Below the pieces are notes generated by a model that was given only the letters and a program-made list of their open reading frames with translations, made no database searches and had not been told where the DNA came from. 64,000 nucleotides of DNA, taken from the NCBI RefSeq assembly GCF_000281975.1, contig NZ_AKKE01000020.1:1-64000 (forward strand), written 5' to 3'. Made by a program: the position numbers and the translations under genes. Positions within the stretch are counted from its first letter, which is position 1; each line of letters opens with the position of its first letter. Positions 44,978 to 55,248 of the stretch are shown piece by piece. This DNA comes from Novosphingobium sp. AP12. Lineage in GTDB: Bacteria > Pseudomonadota > Alphaproteobacteria > Sphingomonadales > Sphingomonadaceae.

Positions 44978-46416
44978 TGCATTTTCCCCGCCCGAAAAGC
45001 CTGATGGGCCAGATGCTGATGGCCGTCGCAGCCGCGCTGCTGCTCGTCCAGGGCATCGGCGCGATCCTCGTCTACCGAGCACAGCGCGAGAGCCTCGAGG
45101 TCGGCATGGTCAACGCCGCCGCCTTCCGCCTGATCGCGGAAACACGCGGTTTCGGCGGGCTCGACCGCATGAAGCGCGGCGATCGTCCTGACCGCGACCG
45201 CGGCGGCCCCTTCGGCGGCGCCCAGCCGCGCGGCTTCCCGGTCGAGTTCGGCACCGCCTCGCCGGTCGGAGCGGACGAGACGCGCGACACCCGTGCGCAG
45301 GCCCGCCTCGCCCGCATCCTGGACGAACAGGAATTCCCCGCCACCGACATCGCCGTCGTCCATCGCACCGTGCGCAGCGACCCCGTCGCCAGCAGCACGG
45401 TCCAAAAGCGCGCAGCGCGCCGAGGGACGGACGGTCGCAAGCTGGCCGACATGATGGACGACAACCTGCTCGTCGTCGCCGTGCGCCAGCCCGCCAAGGA
45501 TACCTGGCTGATTGCGCGGGTGCGCAGCCCCCGCGCCATGAACGTGCTGCTGCAGCCGCTGCTGGTCCAGACGCTGATCATCTACCTCGTGCTGGTGGGC
45601 GCGGTGGCGCTGATCCTGCGGCGGATTACCCGGCCGCTGGCGGCGCTGACCCGCCGGGTCGAGCAGTTCGCCGTCGCGCCAGGCTCGGCCGGACAGCTAG
45701 AGCCGAGCGGGCCCGAGGATATGCAGCACCTGATCGTTGCGCACAACGCCATGGAAGCGCGCATCGTCGCCATGCTGGATGAGAAGGACGTGATGCTCGG
45801 CGCGATTGGCCACGACCTCAAGACCCCGCTGTCGGCGCTGCGCGTCCGCATCGAATCGGTCGAGAACGACGTCGAGCGCGGCCGCATGGCCGGCACCATC
45901 GAGGACATCGTGCGTACCCTCGACGACATCCTCTCGCTCGCCCGCGTCGGGCGTCCGAGCGACCCGCGCGAGCGCACCGAACTGTCCGCCCTGGTGGCTT
46001 CGGTGGTCGAGGAATACGAGGACATGGGCGACCCCGTGGAGCTGGGCGACACCCGGCGCATCGTCCTCGAGGCGCGCTCGACATGGCTGCGGCGCGCGCT
46101 GCGCAACCTCATCGGCAACGCCCTGCGCTATGGCCACCGCGCCCGCGTGACGCTGGTGCGCGAAGGCAACAAGGCCGTCATCCGCATCGAGGACGACGGC
46201 CCGGGCATCCCCGACGATACGATCGAGGACATGATGAACCCCTTCGTGCGCGGCGACCCCTCGCGCAATTCGACCACCGGCGGCGCCGGCCTTGGCCTCG
46301 CGCTCGCCCGCGCCATCGCCGACCAGCACGGCGGCGCGCTGATCCTGTCGAACCGGCTGTCGGCGACTGGTATCGTCGAGGGACTGACGGCGCGGCTAGA
46401 AATCCCGGTGGGCTGA
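44977..46416 (+). CDS. Membrane sensor histidine kinase
   Basis: A 479-residue kinase pairing with the preceding regulator. It has two membrane helices (about 11-31 and 192-212) and a periplasmic sensor region of about 160 residues. That region includes an Arg/Asp/Gly/Pro-rich low-complexity part (about 66-90) which could be flexible. HAMP-like residues follow the second helix. The phospho-acceptor is H279 in IGHDLKTPLSALRVR. The N box is LRNLIGNALRYG, the G1 box DDGPGIPDD and the G2 box GGAGLGLALA. It converges with the M1 aminopeptidase gene; only 4 bp separate the stops. Confidence 0.94.
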   Translation: MHFPRPKSLMGQMLMAVAAALLLVQGIGAILVYRAQRESLEVGMVNAAAFRLIAETRGFGGLDRMKRGDRPDRDRGGPFGGAQPRGFPVEFGTASPVGADETRDTRAQARLARILDEQEFPATDIAVVHRTVRSDPVASSTVQKRAARRGTDGRKLADMMDDNLLVVAVRQPAKDTWLIARVRSPRAMNVLLQPLLVQTLIIYLVLVGAVALILRRITRPLAALTRRVEQFAVAPGSAGQLEPSGPEDMQHLIVAHNAMEARIVAMLDEKDVMLGAIGHDLKTPLSALRVRIESVENDVERGRMAGTIEDIVRTLDDILSLARVGRPSDPRERTELSALVASVVEEYEDMGDPVELGDTRRIVLEARSTWLRRALRNLIGNALRYGHRARVTLVREGNKAVIRIEDDGPGIPDDTIEDMMNPFVRGDPSRNSTTGGAGLGLALARAIADQHGGALILSNRLSATGIVEGLTARLEIPVG

Positions 46417-46420
46417 CGCC

Positions 46421-49066
46421 TCACCGCATCGCTGCGAACTCGGCGTCGATCTGCGGGCCCATCATGTCATCGAGGAGGCCGCAGTTGCGCACCCGCTCGC
46501 TCGCCCGCGCCAGTTCCAGTGCGCCGGGCGTGCCCGCCAACTTGGGGCCGAAATCTCGCTCGATGCGCGCGCCCCAGGCGACCGAGCAGAACCGCCCCAG
46601 CATCTGCGGCAGGCGCCGGGCGAAGGACGCCCCGTTGCTGCCCGCCAGCAGCACGTCCACCTGCGCCAGTGCCCAGGCATAGCCGTATTCGCGCGTCGTG
46701 CTGCGCGACATCACCCCATCGAGGAAATCGCGCTTCTCCCCGTCGCGCAGGCGCGGATCGTCGAGCGACAGCAGCCAGGCCGCGACCGCGGGATCGCCGA
46801 AGCGCGCGGCGGCGCCCAGCGCGGCGGGGCGGAACACCGGGTCTTGCGACGACAGCGCCTGGTCAACTAGCTTGTGAACCGCTGCCGCATCCTGCCCGAA
46901 CAGGTGGATGTCGAGCGCATGGTCGAACCACGCCGGATCGAGCGCCGTCCTGTCTCCGGCAAGGTAGGCGGCCACGGCGTCCTGCAGCTTGCGGCGGATG
47001 TTCTTGCCGCTCTCAGTGCCCACCAGCGCATTGATTACCTGCACCCGCCGCTGCGCCCGCGCCGAAGTCTCCTGCGCATAGATGCCGGCATGAGGGTCGA
47101 AGCCGTAAGTCTTCAGCAGCGGCAGGTAGAGCTTCTCGCGCAGCAGCCTAAAGCCGCGCCGCCCCTGCGCGCCGACGATGTTCTCGCGCACCAGCCGGCT
47201 CAGCGCCTTGTCGGGCGCGTCAGCGGCGTGGGGGTCGGGGTGGTGGATCAGCTTCTTCGCCAGCCGCGCCATCTCCCCGATCGTGCCGCGCCCGCCCCGG
47301 ATCGAGGCCCAGAGCGAATCGACCAGCGCCAGCGCCTCGCCGCCAGGCAGGGTGTCCGCGCTAGCGATGAGGTCCTGCCAGTGCTTCGCAGTCAGCTCGA
47401 ACCGGTAGTAGCCGGTGCCGCCGGCGTTTGGAAACACCGGCCCCTTACCCGCCATGACGAAGCTCTGGGTGTGCTGGTCCATGATGAAGCACTGGCGGTT
47501 CGCCCCTCGCCGCAGGCAGAGCGGGATCGTCCAGTCCGATTCCGGCGGCGCCACCCCCGCCGTGGTGTAGCGCAGTTGCGTCACCGCCACCCGGTCGCCG
47601 CTCTGCTTCATCGCCAGCAGTGGAACGCCCTGCTGCTCGACGAAGCTGCGCATGGCGGGAACCAGCTTGGGATTGCCCGCGACTTCGGCCAGCGCGGCGA
47701 AGAAGTCCTCGCTCGTCGCGCTGCCGAAGCGGTGCGCGGCGATGTGGCGGCGCACGCCCTCGCGGAACTTTTCATCACCCAGCCACGCCGCGATCATGCC
47801 GACGACGTGGCCGCCTTTGCCGTAAGTGATGGCGTCGAAGGCCGAATCGATGTCGCTGCTGCGCGCGATCGGCTGGCGGATCGGCCGCCCGGCCAGAAGC
47901 GCGTCGGTCTCCATCGCCTCGTAGCCCGCACCCAGCGCGTCTCCCGCGATACCGAGGTCCGGCCGCCACTGTTCGCCGACGCGGTAACCGATCCAGTTAG
48001 CGAAACTCTCGTTCAGCCAGAGATCGTCCCACCAGGCGGGCGTGACGAGGTCACCGAACCACTGGTGGCCAAGTTCATGCGCGACGACCGTGCCGAAGCT
48101 GCGCTGCTGCACGACGGGGGCCTGCCCGTCCATCACCACCAGGTCGTCACGGTAGAGGCTGGCGGCGGCGTTTTCCATCGCGCCGGGCAGGATCGGGGTA
48201 GTGATCTGGTCGAGCTTGGGAAACGGGAACGGCTCGCCGAAATAGTCCTCGAGCAGCGCGGTGATCCGCTGTGATCCGTCCAGCGCGAAGGCCAGTTCGC
48301 CCGCGTTCGGCGAGGTTGAGGCGATCCGCACTGGCAGCGGCGGACTGCGCTCGGCGTTCGGGGCGGCGTCGCCCGAGAGCGTGGCGAAAGGCCCGACCAT
48401 CATCGCCACCAGATACGTCGGCAGCGGCGCGGTCGGGGCGAAGCGGTGGACGGCGAGGCCGTTCTCGATCCCCGGCACCCCCGCTTCCGGAGCGTTGCCG
48501 ATCGCGGTGAGACCTTGAGGAGTTCGTAATGTCAGCGTGAACGGCGTCTTGAAGCCCGGCTGGTCGAAGCAGGGGAACACTGCGCGAGCATTGATGGGCT
48601 GGAAGTGCGTCCAGCTGTACCAGCCGCTCTCCACCTCCAGCCGGAACATGCCGGAAGGGCCGTCGGCGAAGGCGGCGTCGTAATCGAACGCCAGCGTGAC
48701 CGGGCCTGCGGGGAGGTCTTGCGCGAAGGTCACGCGGGCGACGCCGCCGGGATCGACCTCGCGCCATTGGCCAGGAAACGAGCGCCCGCCGGCGCTGGCC
48801 ACCAAGCGCGAAACCGCGAGCCCGCGCCCGTGCAGATCGATGGTCGAGGCCGGCGCGGCGAGCGTCGCGTCGATTTCGACATGGCCCGAGAAGCGCGGTT
48901 TCGCGGGGTCGACGGTGAGGTCCAGCCGGTAGGCGGCAGGCTTGACGGCTTCACTCAGCCGCCCGAGCGGAACGCCCTCGGCGGCAGGCGTGACGACGAT
49001 CGCGTCCTGGGCATGGGCAGTCCCGGCCAGCATCACCGCCGCAAGAAGGCTCCAAAGCAGCTTCAT
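46421..49066 (-). CDS. Secreted M1-family zinc aminopeptidase
   Basis: An 881-residue protein with a signal peptide (about 1-20), so it acts in the periplasm or outside. M1 marks are complete: GAMENAAA (exopeptidase loop, about 300), the zinc motif HELGHQWFG (H330, E331, H334), and the third ligand glutamate in WLNESFANW (about 353). The C-terminal ERAP1-like helical domain runs from about 540 to 870. It removes neutral or basic N-terminal residues from peptides. It is longer than the Leu-hydrolase type and resembles the PepN-like membrane-associated members common in sphingomonads. Confidence 0.93.
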   Translation of the reverse strand: MKLLWSLLAAVMLAGTAHAQDAIVVTPAAEGVPLGRLSEAVKPAAYRLDLTVDPAKPRFSGHVEIDATLAAPASTIDLHGRGLAVSRLVASAGGRSFPGQWREVDPGGVARVTFAQDLPAGPVTLAFDYDAAFADGPSGMFRLEVESGWYSWTHFQPINARAVFPCFDQPGFKTPFTLTLRTPQGLTAIGNAPEAGVPGIENGLAVHRFAPTAPLPTYLVAMMVGPFATLSGDAAPNAERSPPLPVRIASTSPNAGELAFALDGSQRITALLEDYFGEPFPFPKLDQITTPILPGAMENAAASLYRDDLVVMDGQAPVVQQRSFGTVVAHELGHQWFGDLVTPAWWDDLWLNESFANWIGYRVGEQWRPDLGIAGDALGAGYEAMETDALLAGRPIRQPIARSSDIDSAFDAITYGKGGHVVGMIAAWLGDEKFREGVRRHIAAHRFGSATSEDFFAALAEVAGNPKLVPAMRSFVEQQGVPLLAMKQSGDRVAVTQLRYTTAGVAPPESDWTIPLCLRRGANRQCFIMDQHTQSFVMAGKGPVFPNAGGTGYYRFELTAKHWQDLIASADTLPGGEALALVDSLWASIRGGRGTIGEMARLAKKLIHHPDPHAADAPDKALSRLVRENIVGAQGRRGFRLLREKLYLPLLKTYGFDPHAGIYAQETSARAQRRVQVINALVGTESGKNIRRKLQDAVAAYLAGDRTALDPAWFDHALDIHLFGQDAAAVHKLVDQALSSQDPVFRPAALGAAARFGDPAVAAWLLSLDDPRLRDGEKRDFLDGVMSRSTTREYGYAWALAQVDVLLAGSNGASFARRLPQMLGRFCSVAWGARIERDFGPKLAGTPGALELARASERVRNCGLLDDMMGPQIDAEFAAMR

Positions 49067-49077
49067 CCAGTGAAAAT

Positions 49078-49195
49078 CGTCGTCTCGGACTTGACCCGGG
49101 ACCCCTGTGTACTCTTGAGGCGAGCCCTCTCAGCGGCTTGGACCGAGAAGTCGGCGCGGCCCGACCAGCGATCGCGGATCAAGTCCGGGACGACG
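49078..49195. repeat. Inverted pair of REP-like extragenic palindromic units
   Basis: The 20-base unit at 49078-49097 (CGTCGTCTCGGACTTGACCC) matches the reverse complement of the unit at 49176-49195 at 18 of 20 positions. The spacer is 78 bp. The core CCGGACTTGATCC is a frequent extragenic sequence in sphingomonads. It fills the gap between the M1 aminopeptidase start and the DUF853 stop, where it could fold into a long cruciform or hairpin. Confidence 0.65.
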
Positions 49196-49220
49196 TCATT
49201 CTCGAAGCCTGCCCCTCCCC

Positions 49221-50855
49221 TCAGCGCATCAGCCCCCCGATGAGGTTGCGCGCGAAGCGGCCGAGGCCGGGGAAGCCGATCGCCCGGCCCAGCGCGTCGC
49301 CCACGGTCCCGGCGGCCGCGCTGGCAGCCGAGGCCTGGGGATTAGCGCGGCTTTTCTTTCCCTGCATCGTCTGCGCGAGGATGGCCCCGGCGCTGCCCGC
49401 CGCTGCCCCGGCGGCGGCCTTGGCGACCTTGCCGCCGATGCCGTCCCACAGGCCCGGGCTCTTGCGCGCTTCCTTACGAACCGTTTCCTCGCCCTTTTCC
49501 GCGACTTCCTGCGCCGTAGCCGCCGCATCGGCGGCCTTGGCGGCGAGCACCTCCTCGGCGCTCTCGCGGTCGACGCGGTTGTCGTACTTGCCCTCCACCG
49601 GGCTGATCGACTGGACGATGGCGCGCTCCTTGGGCGTCACCGGACCGAGACGCGAGCGCGGCGGCGCCACCAGCGTCCGCTGGACCACGCTCGGCGAGCC
49701 GTCGTCATTGAGGGTGGAGACCAGCGCCTCGCCCACCTTCAGCTCAGTGATTGCGGCCTCGACATCGAGCTCGGGGTTGATGCGGAAGGTCTCCGCCGCC
49801 GCCTTGATCGCCCGCTTGTCGCGGGGCGTGAAAGCGCGCAGCGCGTGCTGGACGCGGTTGCCGAGCTGGCCGGCGATCTTCTCGGGAATGTCGATCGGGT
49901 TCTGGGTGACGAAGTACACGCCCACGCCCTTGGAGCGGACCAGCCGCACCACCTGCTCCACCTTGTCCTGCAGCGCCCCCGGTGCATCGTCGAACAGCAG
50001 GTGGGCCTCGTCGAAGAAGAACACGAGGCGGGGCTTGTCGGGGTCGCCCACTTCGGGCAGCGCCTCGAACAGCTCGGACAGCAGCCAGAGCAGGAACGTC
50101 GCGTAGAGCTTGGGGCTGCGCATCAGCTTGTCGGCGGCGAGCACGTTGATGTAGCCGCGGCCCTGCTCGTCGCACGTGATGAAGTCCGCGATCTCCAGCG
50201 CCGGTTCGCCGAAGAACTGCGCTGCCCCCTGGCTGTCGAGCGCCAGGAGCTGGCGCTGGATGGTGCCGACGCTGGCCTTGGTGACGTTGCCGTACTTGGT
50301 CGAAAGCTCCGAAGCGTGCTCGGCGGTAAAGGCCAACATCGCCTGCAGGTCCTCGAGGTCGAGCAGCAGCAGGCCCTGTTCGTCGGCGAAGCGGAAGACC
50401 ACGTTAAGCACGCCTTCCTGCGTGTCGTTGAGGTCCATCAGGCGCGAGAGCAGCAGCGGGCCCATCTCCGAAATGGTGGTGCGCACCGGGTGGCCCTGCT
50501 CGCCGTAAATGTCCCAGAACACCGCCGGATTATCGGAATAGGCATAGTCGGTCATGCCCAGTTCCTTCGCGCGCTCCTCAAGGATCGCGGCGTTCTTGAA
50601 CTGCGGGCTGCCGGGCATAGCAATGCCCGAAAGATCGCCCTTCACGTCGGCGAGGAACACCGGCACCCCGGCGGCCGAGAACTGCTCGGCGATGGTCTGG
50701 AGCGTCACGGTCTTGCCGGTGCCGGTGGCGCCCGCGATCAGCCCGTGGCGGTTGGCCCGGCCGAGGCGCAGCACCTGCCGGTCGCCATTGGCGCCCAGTC
50801 CCAGAAAGATCTCGCTCAAGTCCGCGTCTCCAAGCCCTGCCCCATTGCCCTCCAT
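49221..50855 (-). CDS. HerA/VirB4-like ATPase of the DUF853 family
   Basis: A 544-residue P-loop ATPase (YjgR/DUF853 type). The ATG at 50855 is chosen because the family starts shortly before the FLGLGANGD strand; the open frame upstream overlaps pabB antisense. Walker A is AGATGTGKT (about residue 43), and Walker B with its glutamate is [12 protein letters not shown] (about 285). [13 protein letters not shown] and [13 protein letters not shown] are sensor and arginine-finger regions. The Ala/Lys-rich C-terminal third is probably disordered. Family members are related to DNA translocases, but the cellular role is unsettled. It is divergent from pabB across about 85 bp. Confidence 0.9.
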   Translation of the reverse strand: MEGNGAGLGDADLSEIFLGLGANGDRQVLRLGRANRHGLIAGATGTGKTVTLQTIAEQFSAAGVPVFLADVKGDLSGIAMPGSPQFKNAAILEERAKELGMTDYAYSDNPAVFWDIYGEQGHPVRTTISEMGPLLLSRLMDLNDTQEGVLNVVFRFADEQGLLLLDLEDLQAMLAFTAEHASELSTKYGNVTKASVGTIQRQLLALDSQGAAQFFGEPALEIADFITCDEQGRGYINVLAADKLMRSPKLYATFLLWLLSELFEALPEVGDPDKPRLVFFFDEAHLLFDDAPGALQDKVEQVVRLVRSKGVGVYFVTQNPIDIPEKIAGQLGNRVQHALRAFTPRDKRAIKAAAETFRINPELDVEAAITELKVGEALVSTLNDDGSPSVVQRTLVAPPRSRLGPVTPKERAIVQSISPVEGKYDNRVDRESAEEVLAAKAADAAATAQEVAEKGEETVRKEARKSPGLWDGIGGKVAKAAAGAAAGSAGAILAQTMQGKKSRANPQASAASAAAGTVGDALGRAIGFPGLGRFARNLIGGLMR

Positions 50856-50942
50856 GGGTGTAGCGCGATCGGCCTTGTTGGCAACACGTCCTCCTCGTCT
50901 TTGCCACCGGGGCGCAACACCGCTAAAGGCCGGGCCAAGCTC

Positions 50943-52787
50943 ATGCCAGAACCCTTCGTCCTCCTCGATGACGCCCGCGACGAGGGCGCCGCCGACGCCC
51001 GGCTCTACCGCGACCCGGTTGAAACCGTCGTGGCGATACGGGGCGACGAGGTCCAAGGCGCGCTGGATCGCATCGAGACGCTCTCGGCAAAGGGCCTGCA
51101 CCTGGCGGGCTACATGGCCTACGAGGCTGGCCTTGCCCTCGAGGAGCGCCTCGCCCACCTTCTGCCGGAACGCACCGGAGCTTCGGGGCCGCTGGTCTGG
51201 TTCGGCGCCTTCCAGAGCTGCGAGACCATCCCCGCCACCGAGGTCCCGCGCTGGCTGGACGAGGCCGCCGGCCCCGGGACCCCGGCGATCGGCCCGCTCG
51301 AACCGCAAATCGAATTCGCCGCCTACCAGCGCGCCTTCGGCTCTCTCCACGCCGCGATCGAGGCCGGCGACATCTACCAGGCGAATCTCACCTTCCCGCT
51401 GGCCGGACCTTGGCGCGGCGATCCGCTCGCCCTCTACGCCGCGCTGCGCCGGCGCGCGGCGGCGGGGCACGGCGGCGTGGTCCACGACGGCGCGCACTGG
51501 CACCTCAGCTTCTCGCCCGAGCTGTTCTTCGAGGCTGTGGGCGATGCCGTCCGCGTCCGGCCGATGAAGGGCACCCGTCCTCGCGGCCGCGATGCGGCAG
51601 AGGACGCACGGCTGCACGCCGACCTCGCCGCCAGCCCCAAGGACCGGGCCGAAAACCTGATGATCCTCGACCTCATGCGCAACGACCTCTCGCGCGTGGC
51701 GCAGGCGGGCAGCGTCCGGGTGGAGGCACCTTTCGCGGTAGAGAGCTATCCCACCGTCCACCAGATGGTCTCCTCGGTCGAGGCGCGGCTCGCCCCCGGC
51801 AGGTCCGCTTTCGACGTGCTGCGCGCCCTTTTCCCCTGCGGATCGATCACCGGCGCGCCCAAGATCCGGGCAATGGAACTGATCGCCGCCGTGGAGAACT
51901 GGCCGCGCGGCCCCTATTGCGGGGCAATCGGCAGCATCGAACCCTCTGGCGACGGCGCGTTCAATGTGGCAATCCGCACCCTTCGCCTGGTTCCCGACCG
52001 AAACGGGGGAAGCGAAGGCGGCGGCCGTGCAATCCTCGGGGTGGGATCGGCGATCGTCGCGGATTCTGAAGCGCTTCCCGAATGGCGGGAATGCCTGGTC
52101 AAAGGGGGTTTCGTGCGCGAGTCGGAAGCACGAGTGACACCAGCAAACGCGGGGAACATCGCCTCGCCCGCCAGCTTCGACCTGATCGAGACGATGCGCT
52201 TCACGCCCGAGGAGGGCATCGCGCTCCTCGAACTCCACCTCGAGCGGATCGGTGCCAGCGCCGCGATACTCGGCTTCGGGTTTGACCGCCATGCCGTGCG
52301 CAACGCCATCCAGGCGCTGTGCTTCGACGCCGACGCGCCTTCCAAGCTTCGCCTCGTGGTTGGCCGTACCGGCGCATTCGCGCTGGAACTCGCCGCGCTG
52401 CCGCCCCTGCTGCCCGAGCCCGCGCCTGTCGCCGTCCTGCGCCTGCCGGTCGACGAGGGCGACTGGCGCCTGCGCCACAAGACCAGCGACCGCGGCTTCT
52501 ACGAAAAGGGCCTCGCGCTGGCCAGGAGCGCCGGCGCCGACGAGGCGATCCTGCTGCGCGACGACGGGCTCATCACCGAGGGCTGCTTCACCAACCTGTT
52601 CGTCGAGCGTGACGGCAAGCTGCTGACCCCGCCCGCGAGCCTCGGCCTGCTGCCCGGCGTGCTGCGCCGCTCGCTGCTGGAATCCGGCCGCGCGGTGGAA
52701 GCCAACCTTGCGCTGGACGATCTCGCGGACGGGTTCTTCATCGGCAACGCCCTGCGCGGGCTGATCCCGGCGGGGTTGCTGGCCTGA
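50943..52787 (+). CDS. pabB: Fused aminodeoxychorismate synthase component I / aminodeoxychorismate lyase
   Basis: A 614-residue bifunctional enzyme for the p-aminobenzoate branch of folate synthesis. Residues 1-400 are PabB-like: [33 protein letters not shown], and the catalytic stretch [15 protein letters not shown], then [16 protein letters not shown]. Residues about 415-614 are PabC-like, a class IV PLP aminotransferase fold: FDLIETMRF, the lysine in [13 protein letters not shown], and [21 protein letters not shown]. Both reactions, chorismate amination and pyruvate release, are thus joined. The glutaminase PabA is not in the window. The stop overlaps the next start by one base. Confidence 0.95.
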   Translation: MPEPFVLLDDARDEGAADARLYRDPVETVVAIRGDEVQGALDRIETLSAKGLHLAGYMAYEAGLALEERLAHLLPERTGASGPLVWFGAFQSCETIPATEVPRWLDEAAGPGTPAIGPLEPQIEFAAYQRAFGSLHAAIEAGDIYQANLTFPLAGPWRGDPLALYAALRRRAAAGHGGVVHDGAHWHLSFSPELFFEAVGDAVRVRPMKGTRPRGRDAAEDARLHADLAASPKDRAENLMILDLMRNDLSRVAQAGSVRVEAPFAVESYPTVHQMVSSVEARLAPGRSAFDVLRALFPCGSITGAPKIRAMELIAAVENWPRGPYCGAIGSIEPSGDGAFNVAIRTLRLVPDRNGGSEGGGRAILGVGSAIVADSEALPEWRECLVKGGFVRESEARVTPANAGNIASPASFDLIETMRFTPEEGIALLELHLERIGASAAILGFGFDRHAVRNAIQALCFDADAPSKLRLVVGRTGAFALELAALPPLLPEPAPVAVLRLPVDEGDWRLRHKTSDRGFYEKGLALARSAGADEAILLRDDGLITEGCFTNLFVERDGKLLTPPASLGLLPGVLRRSLLESGRAVEANLALDDLADGFFIGNALRGLIPAGLLA

Positions 52788-53953
52788 TGCACGTCTCCGC
52801 CGCCCTCTCCCGCATCGCCCCCTCGCAGACCACCGCGATGACCGACCGCGCCACCCAGCTGCGCGAGGCCGGGCGCGACGTGATCTCGCTCTCGGTGGGC
52901 GAGCCCGACTTCGCCACCCCGCCGCACGTCGTCGAAGCCGCCAAGGCCGCGCTCGACCGGGGCGACACCAAGTACACGCCGGTCGGCGGTACCTCGCGGC
53001 TCAAGCAGGCCGCCGCGCTGCACTTCGCGCGCGACCTCGGGATCGAGGTCCCCACATCGCAGGTCACCGTCAGCGCGGGCGGCAAGCAGGCGATCTTCCA
53101 CGCCATGCTCGCCACCATAAGCGAGGGCGACGAGGTCATAGTCCCCGCCCCCTGGTGGGTCAGCTATCCCGAGATCGTGCGCTTCGCGGGCGGCAAGGTC
53201 GTGCCACTGCACACCCACGCCGACCACAACTTCCGCTTCACCCCCGCCGACCTCGAAGCCCAGATCGGCCCGCGCACGCTCTGGCTGCTGCTCAACAGCC
53301 CCGGCAACCCCACCGGCGCCTGCCTGCCTGCAGAAACGCTGCTCGGCATCGGCGAGGTGCTGCGCCATCACCCGCGCGTCATGGTGCTCTCGGACGATAT
53401 CTACGCGCCTATCAACTACACCGGCGGCGCCCACGCCACCCTCGCGAACCTCTGCCCCGACCTTGCCGACCGCATCCTGACGATCTCGGGCGTCTCCAAG
53501 AGCCACGCGATGACCGGCTTCCGCATCGGCGTCGCCGCCGGGCCGGAGTGGCTCATCAAGGCGATGGAGCGGCTGCAGTCGCACTCCTCGGGCAACCCCT
53601 GCTCGATCAGCCAGGCCGCCGCCGTCGCCGCGTTCGAAGGCCCGCAGGATTTCCTCGCCCAGTGGTGCGAGCGCTTCCGCGCCCGGCGCGACCTAGTGGT
53701 CGGCGCGATCAACGCCATTCCCGGCCTCTCCACCCCCGTGCCCGACGGCGCGTTCTACTGCATGGTCAATGCCGCCCCGCTGATGGAACGCTTCGGCGAC
53801 GACGCCGCGCTCGCGCTGCACCTGCTCGACCACGGTGTCGCCATCGTCCCCGCCTCGGCTTTCGGTGGCAAGGACGGCTTCCGCATCAGCTTCGCGGCGG
53901 ACGAAGCGAAGCTGGTCGAGGCGTGCCGCAGGATTGCCGAAGCAGTCGCGTAA
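52787..53953 (+). CDS. Class I aminotransferase (aspartate aminotransferase-like)
   Basis: A 388-residue PLP enzyme of fold type I. The family marks are [12 protein letters not shown] (about 34-45), [13 protein letters not shown] (about 97), [11 protein letters not shown] (about 168), the cofactor lysine K238 in [15 protein letters not shown], and the substrate-binding arginine in [10 protein letters not shown] near the end. It resembles the Ib aspartate/prephenate aminotransferases of alphaproteobacteria. The substrate cannot be fixed by sequence alone. It is translationally coupled to the PabB-PabC gene (TGATG), a pairing that may reflect shared chorismate metabolism. Confidence 0.93.
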   Translation: MHVSAALSRIAPSQTTAMTDRATQLREAGRDVISLSVGEPDFATPPHVVEAAKAALDRGDTKYTPVGGTSRLKQAAALHFARDLGIEVPTSQVTVSAGGKQAIFHAMLATISEGDEVIVPAPWWVSYPEIVRFAGGKVVPLHTHADHNFRFTPADLEAQIGPRTLWLLLNSPGNPTGACLPAETLLGIGEVLRHHPRVMVLSDDIYAPINYTGGAHATLANLCPDLADRILTISGVSKSHAMTGFRIGVAAGPEWLIKAMERLQSHSSGNPCSISQAAAVAAFEGPQDFLAQWCERFRARRDLVVGAINAIPGLSTPVPDGAFYCMVNAAPLMERFGDDAALALHLLDHGVAIVPASAFGGKDGFRISFAADEAKLVEACRRIAEAVA

Positions 53954-54078
53954 CGAGCCCGAAAGGGAGCCGCTGCGCCCGCAATGACGAGAGGGTTCGG
54001 TAAAACGGCGATCGTGCGCTAAGGACCGCTCATTCTCCCGCCTGCGCGGGACCGACGAGATTTGGAAAAAAGAACACC

Positions 54079-54792
54079 ATGGAACTGGAAATCCTCTTCG
54101 AGGACGGCGAAGCGCTCGTCATCGACAAGCCCGCTGGCCTCCCGCTCGACCGCCCGCGCGCCGGCGGGCCGAGCCTTGAGGACCGGCTCGACGAACTGAA
54201 GCTGGGCTTCCAGCGCGAGCCGTTCCCGGTCCACCGCCTCGACCGAGATACCTCCGGCTGCCTGCTGCTGGCGCGCAATCCCAAGTCGCTCAAGCGATTC
54301 TCCGCCGCCTTCGAGGAGCGAACGGTCGCCAAGATCTACCTCGGCGTGGTGGCGGGCGAGTTCGAGGGCGAGAGCGGGACCATCGAACTGGCGCTGTCCA
54401 AGGTCAGCACCGTGAAGGACGGCTGGCGCATGATCCCGGCGCGCAAGGGCAAGCCCTCGGTCACGCACTGGCGCAAGCTGGAGGTCGTCGATGGCCTGAC
54501 CCTCGTGGAGTTCCGCCCCGAGACCGGCCGCACCCACCAGATCCGCGTCCACGCCGCTTCGGGCCTTGGCCTGCCGCTGCTGGGCGACCCGGTCTACGGC
54601 GACGGTCCCGACCGGGCCGGCGTGCGTCGGACCATGCTCCACGCCGCCGGGCTCACCGTGCCGCGCGGCGAGAAGGCGCCGATCGTCGCCGTGAGCCCGA
54701 TGCCGGCGGACTTCCGCGCGCTCGGCTTCATCACGCCCGATGCGTTGCAGGACGTGGCTCCCGAAGCGCCGCCCGAAGCGACCGATGAATGA
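54079..54792 (+). CDS. RluA-family RNA pseudouridine synthase
   Basis: A 237-residue enzyme converting uridine to pseudouridine in rRNA or tRNA. There is no S4 domain; the protein starts directly with the catalytic fold (ILFEDGEALVIDKPAGL). The active-site aspartate is D55 in VHRLDRDTSGCLLLA. LEVVDGLTLVEFRPETGRTHQIRVH (around residue 135) is the second hallmark. The short length and missing S4 domain point to an RluA- or TruC-like member, but the target base is unknown. It overlaps the arfB start by 8 bp. Confidence 0.93.
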   Translation: MELEILFEDGEALVIDKPAGLPLDRPRAGGPSLEDRLDELKLGFQREPFPVHRLDRDTSGCLLLARNPKSLKRFSAAFEERTVAKIYLGVVAGEFEGESGTIELALSKVSTVKDGWRMIPARKGKPSVTHWRKLEVVDGLTLVEFRPETGRTHQIRVHAASGLGLPLLGDPVYGDGPDRAGVRRTMLHAAGLTVPRGEKAPIVAVSPMPADFRALGFITPDALQDVAPEAPPEATDE

Positions 54793-55192
54793 GATAGTCG
54801 AACGCGCGCAGGCGCTGGCGACCGAAACGTTCCTGGCCTCGACCGGGCCGGGCGGGCAGAACGTCAACAAGGTGGCGAGTGCCTGCCAGCTGCGGCTGGA
54901 CTGCTATGCCCTGCGCCTCAGCCCCGAAGTCTTCGCGCGCCTCAAGGAACTGGCTGGCAGCCGCATGACCCTGCGCGGCGAACTGGTGATCAGCGCGCGC
55001 CGCTTTCGCACCCAGGAAGCCAACCGCGCCGACGCCCGCGAACGCATGGCCGAGCTGCTCGAACAGGCGCAGAAATTTCCCGAAAAGCGCGCCAAGAGCC
55101 GCCTCAACCGCGTCGGCAAGGAACAGCGCATCAAGGGCAAGAAACTGCGCGGCAACGTCAAGGCCGGCCGCGGCAAGGTGAGCTTGGACTAA
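54785..55192 (+). CDS. arfB: Alternative ribosome-rescue factor ArfB (peptidyl-tRNA hydrolase)
   Basis: A 135-residue release-factor homologue. The catalytic GPGGQ motif is at residues 21-25 in STGPGGQNVNKVASA. The Arg/Lys-rich C-terminal tail (KSRLNRVGKEQRIKGKKLRG) enters the empty mRNA channel of stalled ribosomes. It has no codon-recognition domain, which separates it from RF1/RF2. The ATG at 54785 fits the family start. It overlaps the pseudouridine synthase gene by 8 bp, so the pair forms an operon. A small hairpin follows the stop. Confidence 0.95.
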   Translation: MNEIVERAQALATETFLASTGPGGQNVNKVASACQLRLDCYALRLSPEVFARLKELAGSRMTLRGELVISARRFRTQEANRADARERMAELLEQAQKFPEKRAKSRLNRVGKEQRIKGKKLRGNVKAGRGKVSLD

Positions 55193-55193
55193 A

Positions 55194-55209
55194 TCCCCCG
55201 CCACGGGGA
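55194..55209 (+). terminator. Weak hairpin after arfB
   Basis: TCCCC/GGGGA with a 6-base loop begins 2 bp after the arfB stop. There is no T run. It also marks the left edge of the mosaic zone. Confidence 0.35.
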
Positions 55210-55248
55210 CTTAGGACGCCCTTAGGCGGCATCCACGGTGTCATCGCA

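Noticed and set aside
49845..50942. An upstream in-frame extension of the PabB-PabC frame
   Set aside because: It lies antisense to the DUF853 ATPase. PabB homology begins at the ATG at 50943.
50856..52478. An upstream extension of the DUF853 frame on the minus strand
   Set aside because: It is antisense to PabB-PabC. The DUF853 family starts near the ATG at 50855.
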